A stretch of DNA of 64,000 bases from NCBI RefSeq assembly GCF_932276165.1, contig NC_063999.1:3970501-4034500 (forward strand), in the 5' to 3' direction. Every line of letters begins with the position of its first letter. Position 1 is the stretch's first letter. The notes under the pieces were generated by a model that was not told the origin of the DNA, ran no database searches, and worked only from the letters and a program-made list of their open reading frames with translations. Position numbers and translations under genes: made by a program. Shown here in pieces: positions 1-11,729 of the stretch. The DNA comes from Plutella xylostella (lineage: Eukaryota > Arthropoda > Insecta > Lepidoptera > Plutellidae).

Positions 1-367
1 CTTTGGTACCTACTTACTTACATAAATTTTTACAATAAGTTTGGTATGACTATTTTTATAGTTCTATGTCGAAAAAAAATGTAATAACAATTCGGTTAGA
101 ATCATTTTCTCAGAATTGAAGACCTCAAAAACCAGTGACATAGCCTATTTCATAATGTCAGACACGGTTGTTGGCTGAGAAGCATAGTAAATCAGTTTTC
201 TTTGCAAACTTTGAGCGCGAAGTAGTCGCTCGCTATTTTTCGGTTTTTAAATTAAGAAATCGAATGAGCACTCAATGTATAGAAAAAAGTGAGATACTGG
301 CTCGTTCAGTGGTGTTCTTTTTTCGAAAATAATGAAGTTTTATGTGTATTTGAATTAAGAAAGTGTA

Positions 368-509
368 ATGTTGCGTACTGGACGGAAATCTTGGTCGGTG
401 GAGGCGGAGGCGATGAGTGAAGTGACCAACAATGGCGTTTGGCAAGACAAGGAGAAGTGGCAGCTTATCGTGTCCTCTTGTCTTGAGAAAGATCTTTCCA
501 GAAACAGTA
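368..509 (+). CDS. Ih: candidate first coding exon 1a of the HCN (Ih) channel gene
   Basis: An ATG at 368 opens 47 codons plus one base and ends at a strong donor (GTAAGT from 510). An in-frame TAA at 356-358 lies just upstream, so this is the first possible Met of the frame. A second in-frame Met is at codon 16. The predicted peptide is polar and Trp/Lys/Glu-rich, with no signal peptide or membrane segment, as expected for a cytosolic N-terminus. The last base (A) plus the first two bases of exon 2 (GC) form AGC (Ser), so the phase fits the channel exon at 12445. That match has a one-in-three chance level. I do not recognise the peptide itself. It could be the start of another transcript, or a chance ORF in front of a good donor. 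The assignment rests on phase, strand, donor quality and the absence of another downstream gene. Confidence 0.5.
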
Positions 510-806
510 GTAAGTTTTGAGGTGCTGGGTCCTGAACCTGGGTTTGAACATGTGCCTCTGCAAAACTACAGAGAAGTCATACTTAATAACAGTTTCGCTA
601 TAACTTATTAACAAAATCTGAATATGTTATAAAAGACAATTAACACCATAAAATAAAGCCAGACTGAAATAATAAAAAAAATCAGTTAAGCCTATGTAAT
701 ATATACCTAGGAACATGTATATACTATATTTTACCTATATGCTAAAGAAATATTCTAAACATATAATTCTAATCATTTCTCCATACTAGGTATTAAGGTA
801 TATAAG
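510..806. other. start of intron 1; no gene seen
   Basis: AT-rich sequence from the donor at 510 to the left edge of the Tc1/mariner-like element. No ORF, RNA gene or repeat recognised. Confidence 0.6.
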
Positions 807-993
807 TACACACGGCAACGTTAAATGGTTGGCAGGGCACACTAACGTAGGTAGTGTATGTGTGTGTCAGCGACGTCGACGTAATTATTTAGTTCTGGGC
901 AACCCACACACGGATATTGTAAGCATGTAGTTGTGCCAGTGACAATGATTCATTGTTTTTATGATATGAAGCCAAATTTTGCAATGCATTGTA

Positions 994-1070
994 ATAGATT
1001 GAATGGCTCAGTTGGTATGATACAAGACTTACAATATTCGGTATGGTGGTTCAAATCCCTCTGAACTAAC
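994..1070 (+). other. tRNA-like sequence (A box and B box), left arm of Tc1-like element
   Basis: TGGCTCAGTTGG matches the pol III A box, and GGTTCAAATCC about 35 bases later matches the B box. An anticodon-arm-like CAAGACTTACAATATTCG lies between them. The acceptor and T stems pair poorly, so it is a degenerate or tRNA-derived sequence, not a functional tRNA. A related copy lies inverted at 2540-2612. Confidence 0.6.
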
Positions 1071-1234
1071 AATATTCCTTTTTTGTTTTTTTTTTTATAG
1101 ATTTAATTTATTTTTTAATATGGCTAATAATAGTATTGTAGTATATACGAATAAAAGCAACACAGAAAGTAAATGAAACAAGTTATTAAGTGTTAAAATT
1201 ACCAAATTTATTCTTGCCGTAACATAAACATTAA

Positions 1235-1381
1235 CCCCCTTATTCATAGAGAAGTTACAAAACGTTTTAACTAATAAACTGTTTTGTCCCTCTCCGACAA
1301 AGAACAATTTGTTCATTGACAGAGAGGGACAAAACAGTTTATTAGTTAAAAAGTATTGTAACTTTTCTATGAATAAGGGGG
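1235..1381. mobile_element. PIF/Harbinger-like foldback MITE
   Basis: The 147-bp element is almost entirely palindromic. It starts CCCCCTTATTCATAGA, ends with the reverse complement, and its arms extend through AACTAATAAACTGTTTTGTC on both sides of a short loop. It is flanked by TAA at 1232-1234 and 1382-1384, the PIF/Harbinger-type 3-bp duplication. Confidence 0.8.
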
Positions 1382-1794
1382 TAAGGATGTTACGTTTTTG
1401 TTGTTTTTCGTTTTAAAACATAGTTGTAGTTTATATTAATAAGGAAAATTTTCAATTAGCAGTTTTAAATGATAATAAACATCAGAAAAGGATGGACTGG
1501 CTGTTTTACTAAAGTAAATAGGCAAGTCATTAGTTATATGAATCAACATGTTAATTAGCTAGAAATAAGATAACTTATTCCAACCTCAGTAACAATAACA
1601 TCATTAACACATTGGCTTACCCATAATTGTAAATAATAATAAGTATTTAACAAAATAACTAAAATCTTATACAAATGGAAAAATAAAAATTACTGAGCTA
1701 ACCCCAATAACTATAATTTTCACCACTTTTTCGCTTAAAGGACTTTTCATCACTAAATATCACCACATTGTTGCACCAATCAAAGTTTAAAATA

Positions 1795-2253
1795 GTCAGT
1801 CGCAAAACGCACTCTGTTTCGACCATGCTGATCGGTTAGAGCAATTTTCTTCGTCGGCCTCCGACACCGCAACCCAGCAGCACGCAAGTGAACCCGTACG
1901 GTTTGTAGGGATAGATTATGTGTTGTGGCCGTAGAACGGGTGCTGCAGAACGGATCAGCGCTATGCGCAGCTACGATTTCTCGATGGCGTGGTGATGCAT
2001 CCGTATAGACGACTACTGTCTACATGTCCCGAATCTGCGTATCGGTGAACCCATAATTGAACAGTTCTCCTCTGCAAACAAAAAAAACAAATACTTAGCT
2101 TATACAAATACAAATATTCTAACAGTCAAATAAAATATTTACAATTCTATGTTACTTACCGTTAAACGCCTTGCGATTTCACTAATTGTAATGTTTTGTT
2201 CATATAAATACGATTATCTCCGCCTTTTTGAACATGGTTAAGTGACTTTCCAT
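1795..2253 (-). pseudogene. degenerate Tc1/mariner transposase, N-terminal HTH part, with intron
   Basis: Reading leftward from an ATG at 2253, fragments in shifting frames give EQNITISEIARRL (first helix-turn-helix), VQLWVHRYADSGHVDS (second DNA-binding part) and, further on, blocks resembling the region before the first catalytic Asp of Tc1-type transposases (a PTKKIAL-like stretch, SAFCD near 1800). A GT-AG intron of about 88 bp (2072-2159 in window coordinates; GTAAGT donor, TTTGTTTGCAG acceptor) interrupts it. Stops and frameshifts are frequent, and the catalytic DDE half is missing. The protein would have bound the element's ends to move it; this copy cannot. Confidence 0.65.
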
Positions 2254-2539
2254 ACTGACTTCGAAGAGTAATTAATTAAATTGACAAATCACAAAGTGAA
2301 TCACTTTGCAGACGCAGAGGTGAATTGTCACTAAAACTAAAAACAAATTTCGTTTATTCATATTGTATGAGGGTAGAATGGTTTTAATTCTCAAATGAAG
2401 AACGAATCATATATTTTTGGCGAAGAGAAATAGTCGACAGCTTTGCAGCTTGTAGTCATTTGTCAGTTTGAAATATATTAATTTTATACTCAACAGCGTT
2501 TAAATTAACGCAAAATTTGAATTAAGTTAAATAAAAATA

Positions 2540-2612
2540 ACCATCCGTGGACTCGAACTCACGACCTATGTTTCATTAGTCTTACATTCTACCAATGAGC
2601 TACGAAGTGTAT
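2540..2612 (-). other. tRNA-like sequence (A box and B box), right arm of Tc1-like element
   Basis: On the minus strand, GTAGCTCATTGG (A box) is followed by GAGTTCGAGTCC (B box) at tRNA spacing, with ATGTAAGACTAATG between. It mirrors the copy at 994-1070 (shared GAAGCMAAATTT lead-in, AGCTCA/GGCTCA and AAGACT), so the pair belongs to the long inverted arms of the element. It is unlikely to be a working tRNA. Confidence 0.6.
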
Positions 2613-2817
2613 AGACATAGGTAGTGAAATTTTGCTTCACATCAATTTTATAACTGTTTCACTAACACTACCGGTTGATATTTTTATGTCACAGCTGGTA
2701 TACGGGCGTTTGCCTACGCACAAACTCGTTTGTGTTGTGTGTGTGTGTGTGGTTTGTTACTGGTGTGTAAACTGATTTCTGCGTTTATGCACACATAGAC
2801 AACGTTAGTGTGCACAC

Positions 2818-3326
2818 TAGGGCATGCAATACCGCAATACCGGTATTCGTAATACCGGGATCCCGTACAAAATTCCCGCTTTTTTCAATACCGGTATTGA
2901 AAGTTAATACCGGTATTGAAGTAATACCGGAATCGGACTTTTTTAGGCTATAAATAAAGCGATTAAGATTTAGTTAGCCTTGTGTGTGTATATACTGTGA
3001 AAGCGCACTTGTTCCCAACCGTTTAATGCAGTTTTCGGCTGCTAGAAATCTACTGTTGACCATGCGTAAACCGGCACCGGATGTAAAAAAATAGTTTATT
3101 CTAAAATTTAAACTCTAAAACTGATTTCTCGTAAAAATCTACAACAAAATACAGAATATGATTGCATTTTCTTGTTTTATTTTGATGTATACGACCTTTA
3201 AACACAGTATATGCCATTTATTACAAGGAAGTCTAATACCGGTATTAATACCGGGATCCCGGTATTGAGTTGTAATACCGGAACTCAATACCGGTATTGA
3301 AAATTGTTCCGGTATTGCATGCCCTA
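2818..3326. mobile_element. non-autonomous hAT element with AATACCGGTATT-rich ends
   Basis: The terminal inverted repeats are TAGGGCATGCAATACCG and its exact complement at 3310-3326. The insertion is flanked by a perfect 8-bp duplication GTGCACAC (2810-2817 and 3327-3334), the hAT signature. Both ends carry several AATACCGGTATT-like palindromic repeats, probable transposase-binding sites. There is no transposase ORF. It lies inside the right arm of the Tc1-like element, so it is the younger insertion. Confidence 0.85.
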
Positions 3327-3389
3327 GTGCACACATACACTACGTTAGTGTGCCCTGCCGACCATTTGACGTTGCCGTGTGTACATTGA

Positions 3390-3395
3390 ATTCAT

Positions 3396-3428
<33 letters not shown>

Positions 3429-3530
3429 GTCTATGTGTTTTCCCACTGCTGGGCAAAGACCTCCCCTTTAATTTTCCACTTCTCCCGATCCAATGCGGCT
3501 ACCTCCCAATCCGGCAAATATTTGACGTTG
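3390..3530 (-). repeat. retroelement 3' end fragment with poly-T (poly-A on minus)
   Basis: About 29 consecutive T bases (3396-3424) are followed by CCACTGCTGGGCAAAGACCT and a further stretch typical of a dispersed lepidopteran repeat. The orientation suggests a minus-strand retroposed copy with a poly-A tail, truncated within about 110 bp. Confidence 0.5.
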
Positions 3531-6500
3531 CGTTGCGCTGTCAAAATGTTACGAGCACAAAATAAATACGAATACCGATACAGATGTAGGTATGCCTCTG
3601 TCTCGCTACAGTTTATTGGGTTTCAGCTGAAAAAACATAGCGTGAAGCCAGTGTGAAGCCCACGTCAAACCGTAAAATTAACCAAATATCTGTAAAGAAT
3701 TAAAGATCGTCCGCGCTAAGCTTCTGTGTGGACGACCGATTGAAATTTGTATGTGAAATGAACTGAAAATATTGAAACCAATAAGTATTAAAAGTTTAAT
3801 CTATGGTAGGTATTATGATTTATTCGATAAACCTACCAAATGCTAATAACAAAAGTGGTATACTAAACAGAAAGGGAGCTTTATTTTCGAATTTCGCATA
3901 ACTGGCAAAACAAAAGTTGATTAGAAATTAAAATGACCCCTCAAGTAACCTTTCTCCCCGACACAAATGTACGATACAGTCCGCAAAAATACGTGTGTCA
4001 AAATTATAGCACCGCACTTCTATAGTTTGCTGCTATGCTGGTGGTAACAATTTTACTGTCACACAATGGTTTGAGCAGTGATGGGTGGAACGAATCGCCG
4101 AAATAATGCTAACATGGGGACATATTGTACTTATACATAATGTACATCATCATTATTATGTACTTACATTACACACATTAACATTAAATTCGTTAATTTG
4201 TGTTGTACTATGATCAGACTGTAACCATTAGTAATTCGTGAAACAATAACGAATCCCCATACTAGTATAAAAGCTACGTTATACATGACTTTCCTGTTCT
4301 ACACTTTCTTAATTTTTAATGCCTTGTCAAAGTAAGAAACCACTTATTCATTCTGTCATAGATTGACGGTTAGTTTGTCAAGGTACAAAAGTATTACAGC
4401 TCCAACTTCAGACCTACCAAGACCTACCCGTACCGGACCAAACTATACCAGACCAAAAAATATTGAGTCTGCGGAGTTGTCAATATGAAATGTTAGTAAG
4501 TTAGTAAATCAAAAGGTTTCTCATGGGAATGTAGATTGTACTCTAAATACAAAACAATGGCAAAGAATACAAATACTTATTTAAAACATAGGTACAAGTT
4601 TTACCTATGTTTTAAAGGTTTAGTTATAGGTATTTTAGAAACTAAAAGTTCGTCAGTTTAGTTCTTCGATACGGGAAAAAATATAACTCAATACGAAACG
4701 AACCGTAAAAATCTAAAAATAGTGAAAATAAACAATGACTGCGGAACAGTTTTAGATTTCGATACCGAAATACAATACAGCGCGATGTTTGGCCAAAGGT
4801 CAACATTTGAACTTGGCCAGACAATTCTTATCTAAAAACCGTTCATTGATGAAACATGTGAACTCTGAATTTACACACCATTGTTAATTTTTCAATAGAT
4901 AACGACTTTAGCGACACAACTGCCGAGTTTAACTAGCTACTAACTACCTAAGTATAGGTTACTGCAAAAATATAATTGCTGAGCGTATAGTAAATTTATC
5001 GGGCGCTATAATTGCGAAAAAATACTGTATCGTGTCAGTATGGCTCGTTCGGGAGGCCGGCACACCCGCGTCCAAAATGATGTTGAATATTTCGGTTTGG
5101 GAGTTGGCCGCTCCGCTCAGAGTGTGGTCAATTGTGTAGTGCCATGTGTGAGGATCGGTCGCGTACGCAGCTTTATTACAATGACGTTCCATATGTGAGG
5201 TTTTAATTGAACTCTCGAGATGTGCTGTGCTCGATTCACCAACTATTTGTTCCACAAGCTGAGGCGGTACACATGTGGATTTGCGAGTCGCGAAAGTGAG
5301 TTTGTTGTTTATTATGCAGATTCGAGATAAGAAACGCTTTCTAACTGTGTGCTGTGTTTGCGGGTAACCTCGGTGTTTGGTATCCTTGGCGATGATTTGC
5401 GAGTTCGCGGGCTTTTATGCTATGTATACCGGCAGTTACCTACCGAAACCAACCGGACCTTATTCATAGGTGCCAGTAATACCAGTAACTTCTTATCCCA
5501 CCATGCATATTTGGAGAGTTTATCGTATAAATAGGAATGTATAGGTTCTGTAATGCAAGTGTGACTGCGTCCGCACTTAATTACTTACTCATTATAATGT
5601 AAACAAACCATTAAATAAACAAAGCTAGGTACATTGGAATATTACTAAGCCATGTTTGCAATATCGGTGCGGTGTAATTTGTAGTTTTTGTTTGTGAATA
5701 CCTTATACAAATGCATGAAATTTCTATTATTAATCACTTTGATAAAAAATATACAAGCAAAAAAAAACTGAATACTATCCACGTTTGTTTACTTTTAAAC
5801 CGAGATAAACCTTTTAAAAACGTTTAATGACAACCACTGTACCAATGAATAAAGTTACACATCTTATAATAACAGGACTAATTCAAAATAAGAGCTCACT
5901 TAGAACGAGAGGTTACTCCATCTACTACGTAGAATTATTTATCAAAGATTAATCAAGAAAGCCACGTGAGAAATGTTTGTAAACAATTCCATTAATTTAA
6001 CAGGATGACGGTGTCTTGGCATTTCATGTTGTGAGATGATGAACGCTCTGGAATTCATCATTTATAAATTATTTCTAAACACCACAGGCACAGCTTACCT
6101 ACATATAAGTTACTATGGCATAGGTATTTATTACTGCAGCTATTTAAAAAAAAAACAGCTGTTCACCGATTCACAGACGTTCCAACCGCGTGAAGTTCTT
6201 TCTGATTAATATTATAATAATATAAAACATGATTTTTGTAACTGTGTTTTGTAAGTACCTATACAATAAAGTGTTTATAAATAAATGATTTGTGAAACAC
6301 TGATCAGTTCATAACTAGCTATACACTTGGGTTCCTTGTCGAAATAACAAACCGAAAATGTATATTTCAATAAAATGACAGTTGTGAGTTTGACAACGAC
6401 AAGGCATACAGCTACATAATTATAATATTATGCTTTCGAGTCACCTCTGACTACCCCTTCAGGGGATGAAAGTCGTGACTGTCGTGAGAAATTTGTAAGG

Positions 6501-8542
6501 TAGGGTAGGGTTCATCACCAGTATCTTTGAAGGTATGAAAGTGGATAAGTTCTTAAAGTTTCAGCTATACATTCTCCGAGGAGTAGGTAGGTACATCTTT
6601 AGTTATGAATTAATACCTGGGTGAAATCGCCAAAATTTGTACTTTCAATTTTTGTTCATTTATCTTGGTTGCACTAAAACCTACTAAACGAGAAAAATAT
6701 AACAACTTCACATAGAGAATCACGTAGGTCTACAAGAAAATCATTAGTAGTCACAGGCACAGAAGCCAAACGAATTAAAAAATTCAAGCTAAGATCGCCG
6801 GATACAAAAATAATGTACAATCTCGGGCTCAACGCTAAATTATTTCAGACTGCTGTAAAACTTTTTACTACATGACCTTCATACATCGTAAAACCACAAT
6901 ATGATCTACAATAGGTAGTCTTCTGATTTGTGCCATACACCGCGATTACATACAATATTTAAAAAGTAACGACTGCTTGACAACATATTGTGTCATACTA
7001 TACTATAACTATATAGGCTTGATGATACTAGGATAGTTTGTTAGCTCCTAATAGGCGAGTTTGAAAGTGAGCGAGAGAGCAATAATTTTTTTCAATCGGA
7101 TAGTTTATATATATTAATAATCAGATTTTAAAAAAGCTCAATTCTACAAGCTACTCGTGATCTAGTAAACTAGCCTGCTTGACAACATCAAATGACATAC
7201 TATAACTTTATTAATAAACAAATAAATCTTCCATGTCCATTGGACGTGTAGCGACCTTGACACGGGATTCTCCAAACATCATCCTTTTGTCTCAATTGAC
7301 CGGTAATTGCCGGAGACATCTCGTTCTAGCCCATATCAGACATTTTACACTAAGCACACGGCTCCAATTGCCTTATCTGATATTTCGTGGGGATAATTTT
7401 GTTAGCCTTACCGCTACGGTTAAAGCGGAGCTTGAAATTACTTCAAGCGTTCAATGAATATTGCATTAGCGGAGTTTTTATGCAATTCCATTGGTCGATA
7501 TTATGTTAGTAGTACCTCTTCATACACCACTGCAGTATCACGCTCCGCTCTGGTGGAGAGAAAGCCTAACATTGTTAACTCGATTCAATCCCACACCCTC
7601 AAGATGGTCGAGGAGTTTCTTTCGCCATTTCTTTCCTCCTTAATGACGATGACGGGGCCTTTGTGAAACGGTGGTAGAGTAATATTATGACTATAAACAA
7701 GTAATTGTAAAATTCTACTTAAAATAAAAAATATTTCATTTCATCTCAATAACAGCATCAGACACTCAGAAGATGTATGGTCCTTTGGTAAGTCCACATA
7801 CGAAAGTAATGTAATATTACGTTGAACGGGATTATATGCTTAAAACTATTTTTGTCATTATATGAAAGGATAAAAGCCAGTTAAACAATAAGCCGAGTTA
7901 GCGAATAGTGCAAGTAGGTACCTATTTCTTACACGCGTAGTTTTGAAGTGGCTGAAGATACAACCCAGCTTTGTATACTTTACAACAGCAATATAAACCC
8001 ATTGCAAAACTCCATCAGTATGTAGGTCACAAATCACTGACGGGATATTAATAGCCGAATTTGTACTGACGCAAATCTTGAGGTGCCTGTATACTTCCAA
8101 CATCTATACTATATATTATGTATGTTATACATACCCTAAGCCTATGCTAATTTTGAAAATGATCTCAAAGAAGAACTGAATAAGGTATAATACCATTCCT
8201 ACCTTAGTACGGGTTTTGATAGTTTACGATAAAATTATTGAGTTGCCAAATACATTTTATTCAACTTGACATTTTTCACTTGTCAATTTAGTATCTCCGA
8301 TAAAATAATATACTTTAACATAATGACATAAGATTCAAATATAGGTCTCGAATAATCTTGATCGATACTTAATTACCATTTTATTACATACAAAGTGGCG
8401 CCTCTAGTAGAAACTATAGTAAAACAGATGGCACAAAATGCTAGCAACAAACAAATGATTCGTTCTCAAAACATAACTTAGCACACAGATAACATACAAA
8501 AGCGTTTACGTAAACTAAGTAAGTACTTATCATAATTTACAC
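3531..8542. other. intron 1 sequence without recognisable gene
   Basis: AT-rich sequence with many short ORFs by chance. A perfect 15-bp hairpin with 7-nt loop lies at 4580-4616 (TTTAAAACATAGGTA). The stretch at about 7225-7745 is less AT-rich and ends in an A-rich tail (AAAATAAAAAATATTTCATT), which suggests a decayed retroelement, but I cannot name the family. I saw no alternative first exon with the required phase here: one ATG with a GTGAGT donor at 5273-5295 has the wrong phase. Confidence 0.5.
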
Positions 8543-8545
8543 TAA

Positions 8546-8686
8546 GGGCTGGTTTTTTTTAACATTACTCAAGTCAACGAGTCAAGCATGGCAGCTGCAT
8601 ACATTTTGTTGGTTTTAACCATTTTTAACTAATGGTTGCCATTTTTGACCAACGGTTGAGTTATCAACGGACCAAAAAACTGGCCC
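8546..8686. mobile_element. PIF/Harbinger-like MITE just upstream of exon 1b
   Basis: GGGCTGGTTTTTTTTAAC at the left mirrors GTCCGTTGATAACTC-type sequence ending AAAAAACTGGCCC at the right. It is flanked by TAA at 8543-8545 and 8687-8689. It carries inverted internal sequences (TTGGTTTTAACCATTTTTAA) and no ORF. Its right end is only about 135 bases from the exon 1b start codon. Confidence 0.75.
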
Positions 8687-8820
8687 TAAGGGTGGCGTAG
8701 TGGCATAGGTGTAAAGTGTGTGTCTATTAAGTGTTAGTGTAGTGTTGTGATGTGTTCTAATATGACTGTAGCTCGCTACTGGCTCGAGTGGTCCCGGTGA
8801 GCTGTTGAAACGAAGCCTTC

Positions 8821-8860
8821 ATGAGCAAACGCGGCAAAAATCCCTTTAAAATGCCGAAAG
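8821..8860 (+). CDS. Ih: alternative first coding exon 1b of the HCN (Ih) channel gene
   Basis: A short exon encodes MSKRGKNPFKMPK and ends at a consensus donor (AAAG|GTAAGT, intron from 8861). An in-frame TGA at 8806-8808 fixes the start at 8821. The exon leaves one base (G), which joins GC of exon 2 to give Gly and then D-A-D-M-A-L-K, so reading frame and chemistry flow smoothly into the channel N-terminus. The peptide is strongly basic (5 Lys/Arg in 13), typical of a cytosolic HCN N-terminal tail. The 5' UTR probably covers much of 8690-8820, directly behind a Harbinger MITE. I think this is the better of the two first exons, because GDADMALK reads as a continuous HCN-like N-terminus. No core promoter was identified with confidence. 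RNA evidence would be decisive. Confidence 0.7.
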
Positions 8861-10731
8861 GTAAGTTACATAATATAGCGTAAATTAAGATAATATTGAC
8901 AGTTAGTACAATAGTTAAATAAGCAGGCATTATTTCTAATTGCCTTTTATGACCATTTCTAATCATTATGGCGTGTATATTAGGCATTAGTTACTTATTG
9001 TACACCTAATCACGATCCATAAATATTAGAAATGTGTATAGATAATAGATAATATGTAAAACTTTTAAACACAGGCACTAGAGTACATTTACTCGTAGGC
9101 TCACGTGAGAGGTCGCATGCTGTATCGATTAATAAATCATTAAAAATAAATAATGAAATTATCACAATGTATTTAAAGTAGTGGAATTCGTCATATTAAC
9201 GAAGCATTTATAATTTGTTTTCTTAATTTTTCAATTTTGATTGGTGAACCTCTTACTTACGATTTGTGTAGTGTTGTGTGTGACCTTATATACCGTTGGG
9301 ATCACCTTCCAATTACTAATCAGAAAATAGGTACCTTCACAACTACACCTGTACCTACAACCGTAGCCTTATAGTTTTCCAATTATTAAAAATAACAATG
9401 ATTCATGCCTATCTTCTAAAATAGGTACTTAAAATAACCCGGACATCCATACTAATTGGGCTGATATTGTAAAAGCGAAAGTGTTTTGTTCTGTTCGTGT
9501 CTGCCTTCAAAGTATTGGCCGTGGAAATTTCGGGATAAAACGTAGCCTATAAAACTCAGGGATTGCTTGTGAAGAATTAATAATTATATTTTTTTTTAAT
9601 TTTTCAATCGATTAAAATGTTGATTCTCCTTTATGTGTGTGCATGCAAAGAATGACATTGTTATGATTGTGATCGTCAAATTTAAATATAGCTCTTTTTG
9701 GAGATTCAGTATTCGCACTTTTAATAACAACCTAAAGGAAAGCGGAACTCGCAGCAAGAAGATAGTCTATTTAATTATTAATCAGGCAATTGATTACCTG
9801 AGTACTTATATTATTTTACAAGTAGCTTGCGAACAAGCAAAACTACCTAACACACTTGAGTCAATGAAGTAACCACTCACCACGGTACCTCTCACATTGC
9901 TTAGTGTAATCACTCGTTTTATTATCCATAATACTCGTAGACATACTACACAGATAGTCCGTGTTAACAAGTCGTTAGCTGCCATGGTGGATCGTTCAGC
10001 AAATTGCATTGAATTCCGAGAACCGTTTTAACAAACACTCGATCGATATTAGATTGTCTAATAATGGTGCTTCAGAGTTTAAAGTTGTTAAAAGGTGGGT
10101 TTTATTTTAAGATCGGTTTTAAAGCAGCTAACGATGTATTGTAATTCGCTTAAATAAACAGGAAGCGGTTTGCGCATTATTGCACGCTAAGCGCTCGTGT
10201 TTCGACGAACAATGCGAGTGCGTTTATGCTCCTGCGCATTGATTGTTGCTATGCTTGTCGCTGGGAACTTGCTCTTTGATGATAAAATTGGAACTTATAA
10301 ACGGAACTTCGAATATCATGTCATAAGAATTCGAACGCTGTTCTCCATTATTAATCACAAAAATACTCTTATTAGGTAAAATAACACATAATTTTCCTAT
10401 AAGCACTTAGTAACTAAGATGTTTTAGCGCTTCAACGGTAAAACACGGTGACCGTTGCACGTTGGTAATTAAATAAGTTTAGTTTCTCATGCAGGTGTGA
10501 TGAGAATGAGTATGTGAATTTTTACACCTTTCTGAATTATCGATTACTTGTGATTTGCTTTCAGTGTTAAATAAAATTAAAAAAAAAACTATTTTTTAAA
10601 TAGATTCAATTAGAGTTTTATTGTAAACCTACTTCCATATATCTAGCTCACACAGCAGCAATTTCAACGCAACATCTCATTTCGTCAGCGTGCTTGCCAT
10701 ATTTAGTCGGTTGCAGGACTACTGAAACCCC
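8861..10731. other. intron sequence; one weak Helitron/Lep1-like remnant
   Basis: At about 9440-9570, CATACTAATT..GCGAAAGTGT..TGTCTGCC..GGGATAAAACGTAGCCTAT resembles a decayed Lep1/Helitron-type repeat. The rest is AT-rich. An ORF at 10197-10379 starts with a hydrophobic stretch, but no conserved domain or fitting donor phase was found. Confidence 0.4.
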
Positions 10732-11060
10732 TAAGGGCCGATTTTTCAATGCCAGGATAAAAGGTCAAATAACTATCTAACGAATAATTTTATTTGGCTG
10801 TTTATCGGCTTGGTAGTTGCTAAACCATTTTTCAATTGTGATTTAATCCATAGGTAACTATCTTACCGATTTTTCTACTTGAACTCTGGAAAGGTGAAAC
10901 AAGTATATGTAGACACCCAGTGCTAAAGCAGGACAGACTACTATTTCAATTGTCAGAGTCAACTGTCACTGTCAAGCCACAAGCCTCACTGACTGTTTGG
11001 TTTGGTTGTTTATTGGGTTGTTTCAATTTTGGTATTTATATTTGTTATTTTTGGATCGCA

Positions 11061-11475
11061 ATGGAATCACAAAAAAGAGAGCGTTCGGCGAATTTTAATA
11101 TTAATGAAGTTACTGTGTTAGTGAGTGGTAGATAAATTTTATTCAAACATGTCATAGAAAATAAAAAGACCGATGCAGCAACAAATAAAGATAAGGAGAC
11201 TGCATGGAAGAAAATTGAGTTTCTTTTAACTCCAGTGGTATAACCAGTCCGCTCATTGAAAATCCTTTAATTTAAGTACGAGGGCATCAAAAAAACAATG
11301 AAGAAGAAGTCGTAAGAAGAAGTCTTCCCTGCAAAGGCAGGAGATGTACAAAACTGGAGCTGGGCCCTCAAATGCTCCTTCATTTAACGATGTAGAAGAA
11401 AAGGTGTTAGGCATTTGCTCCAACATTAGCATTCAACGTATCCTTAATTTAAATTTAATGAATAAAAACTGAAAG
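11061..11475 (+). pseudogene. broken Myb/SANT-like Harbinger accessory gene (element A)
   Basis: An ATG at 11061 opens MESQKRERSANFNINEVTV, the start of the Myb/trihelix-like DNA-binding protein that accompanies Harbinger transposases. It stops after VSGR. Frame-shifted remnants continue (IENKKTDAATNKDKETAWKK equivalents, a KKTMKKKS-like stretch, RQEMYKTGAGPSNAPS). The better-preserved version is at 14880-15270, which shows the domain order. In active elements this protein helps bring the transposase to the ends and into the nucleus. Multiple stops and frameshifts make this copy dead. Confidence 0.65.
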
Positions 11476-11729
11476 AAATAACACCTATGTTTTATTATCA
11501 AGTACTGGATGGTTTCTCTCTTTTCTCCTCAGCCTATAGCCGTCCACTACTGGACATAGAAGATCATGCCGCCAAGCAGGAGGGATGTCTTAGATACTTA
11601 GGTATATGTAGCATAGGTTACCTACTTATCATAAAATGCAAAACTATAATGTACCTTAATATTTTATTATGAAGGAAGTGCTACTACATTCCTGTTTTTT
11701 TTAAATTAATGCTTGAAAATAAATCAACT

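Larger units (their letters stand above)
809..3381. mobile_element. Tc1/mariner-like DNA transposon with nested hAT insertion
   Basis: Left end CACACGGCAACGTTAAATGG and right end (reverse complement) CACACGGCAACGTCAAATGG start near-perfect terminal inverted repeats of about 45 bp. They are flanked by TA on both sides (807-808, 3382-3383), the Tc1/mariner target duplication. Diverged inverted similarity continues inward and includes a tRNA-like segment in each arm (about 994-1070 and 2540-2612). A broken transposase lies on the minus strand (1795-2253). A Harbinger MITE (1235-1381) and a hAT element (2818-3326) are nested inside. Without the nested hAT the element is about 2.06 kb. A (GT)n run sits at about 2728-2750. 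Confidence 0.8.

Noticed and set aside
994..1070. Functional tRNA gene
   Set aside because: A and B boxes are present, but acceptor and T stems do not pair well and a mirrored copy belongs to the same transposon.
5273..5295. ATG followed by a GTGAGT donor, a possible third first exon
   Set aside because: It leaves two bases, which does not fit the phase of exon 2; the other supports seen for exon 1b are absent.
10197..10379. ORF with signal-peptide-like start (LIVAMLVAGNLLF)
   Set aside because: No cleavage context, no homology recognised, overlaps an opposite-strand ORF of the same length, and no fitting splice sites.
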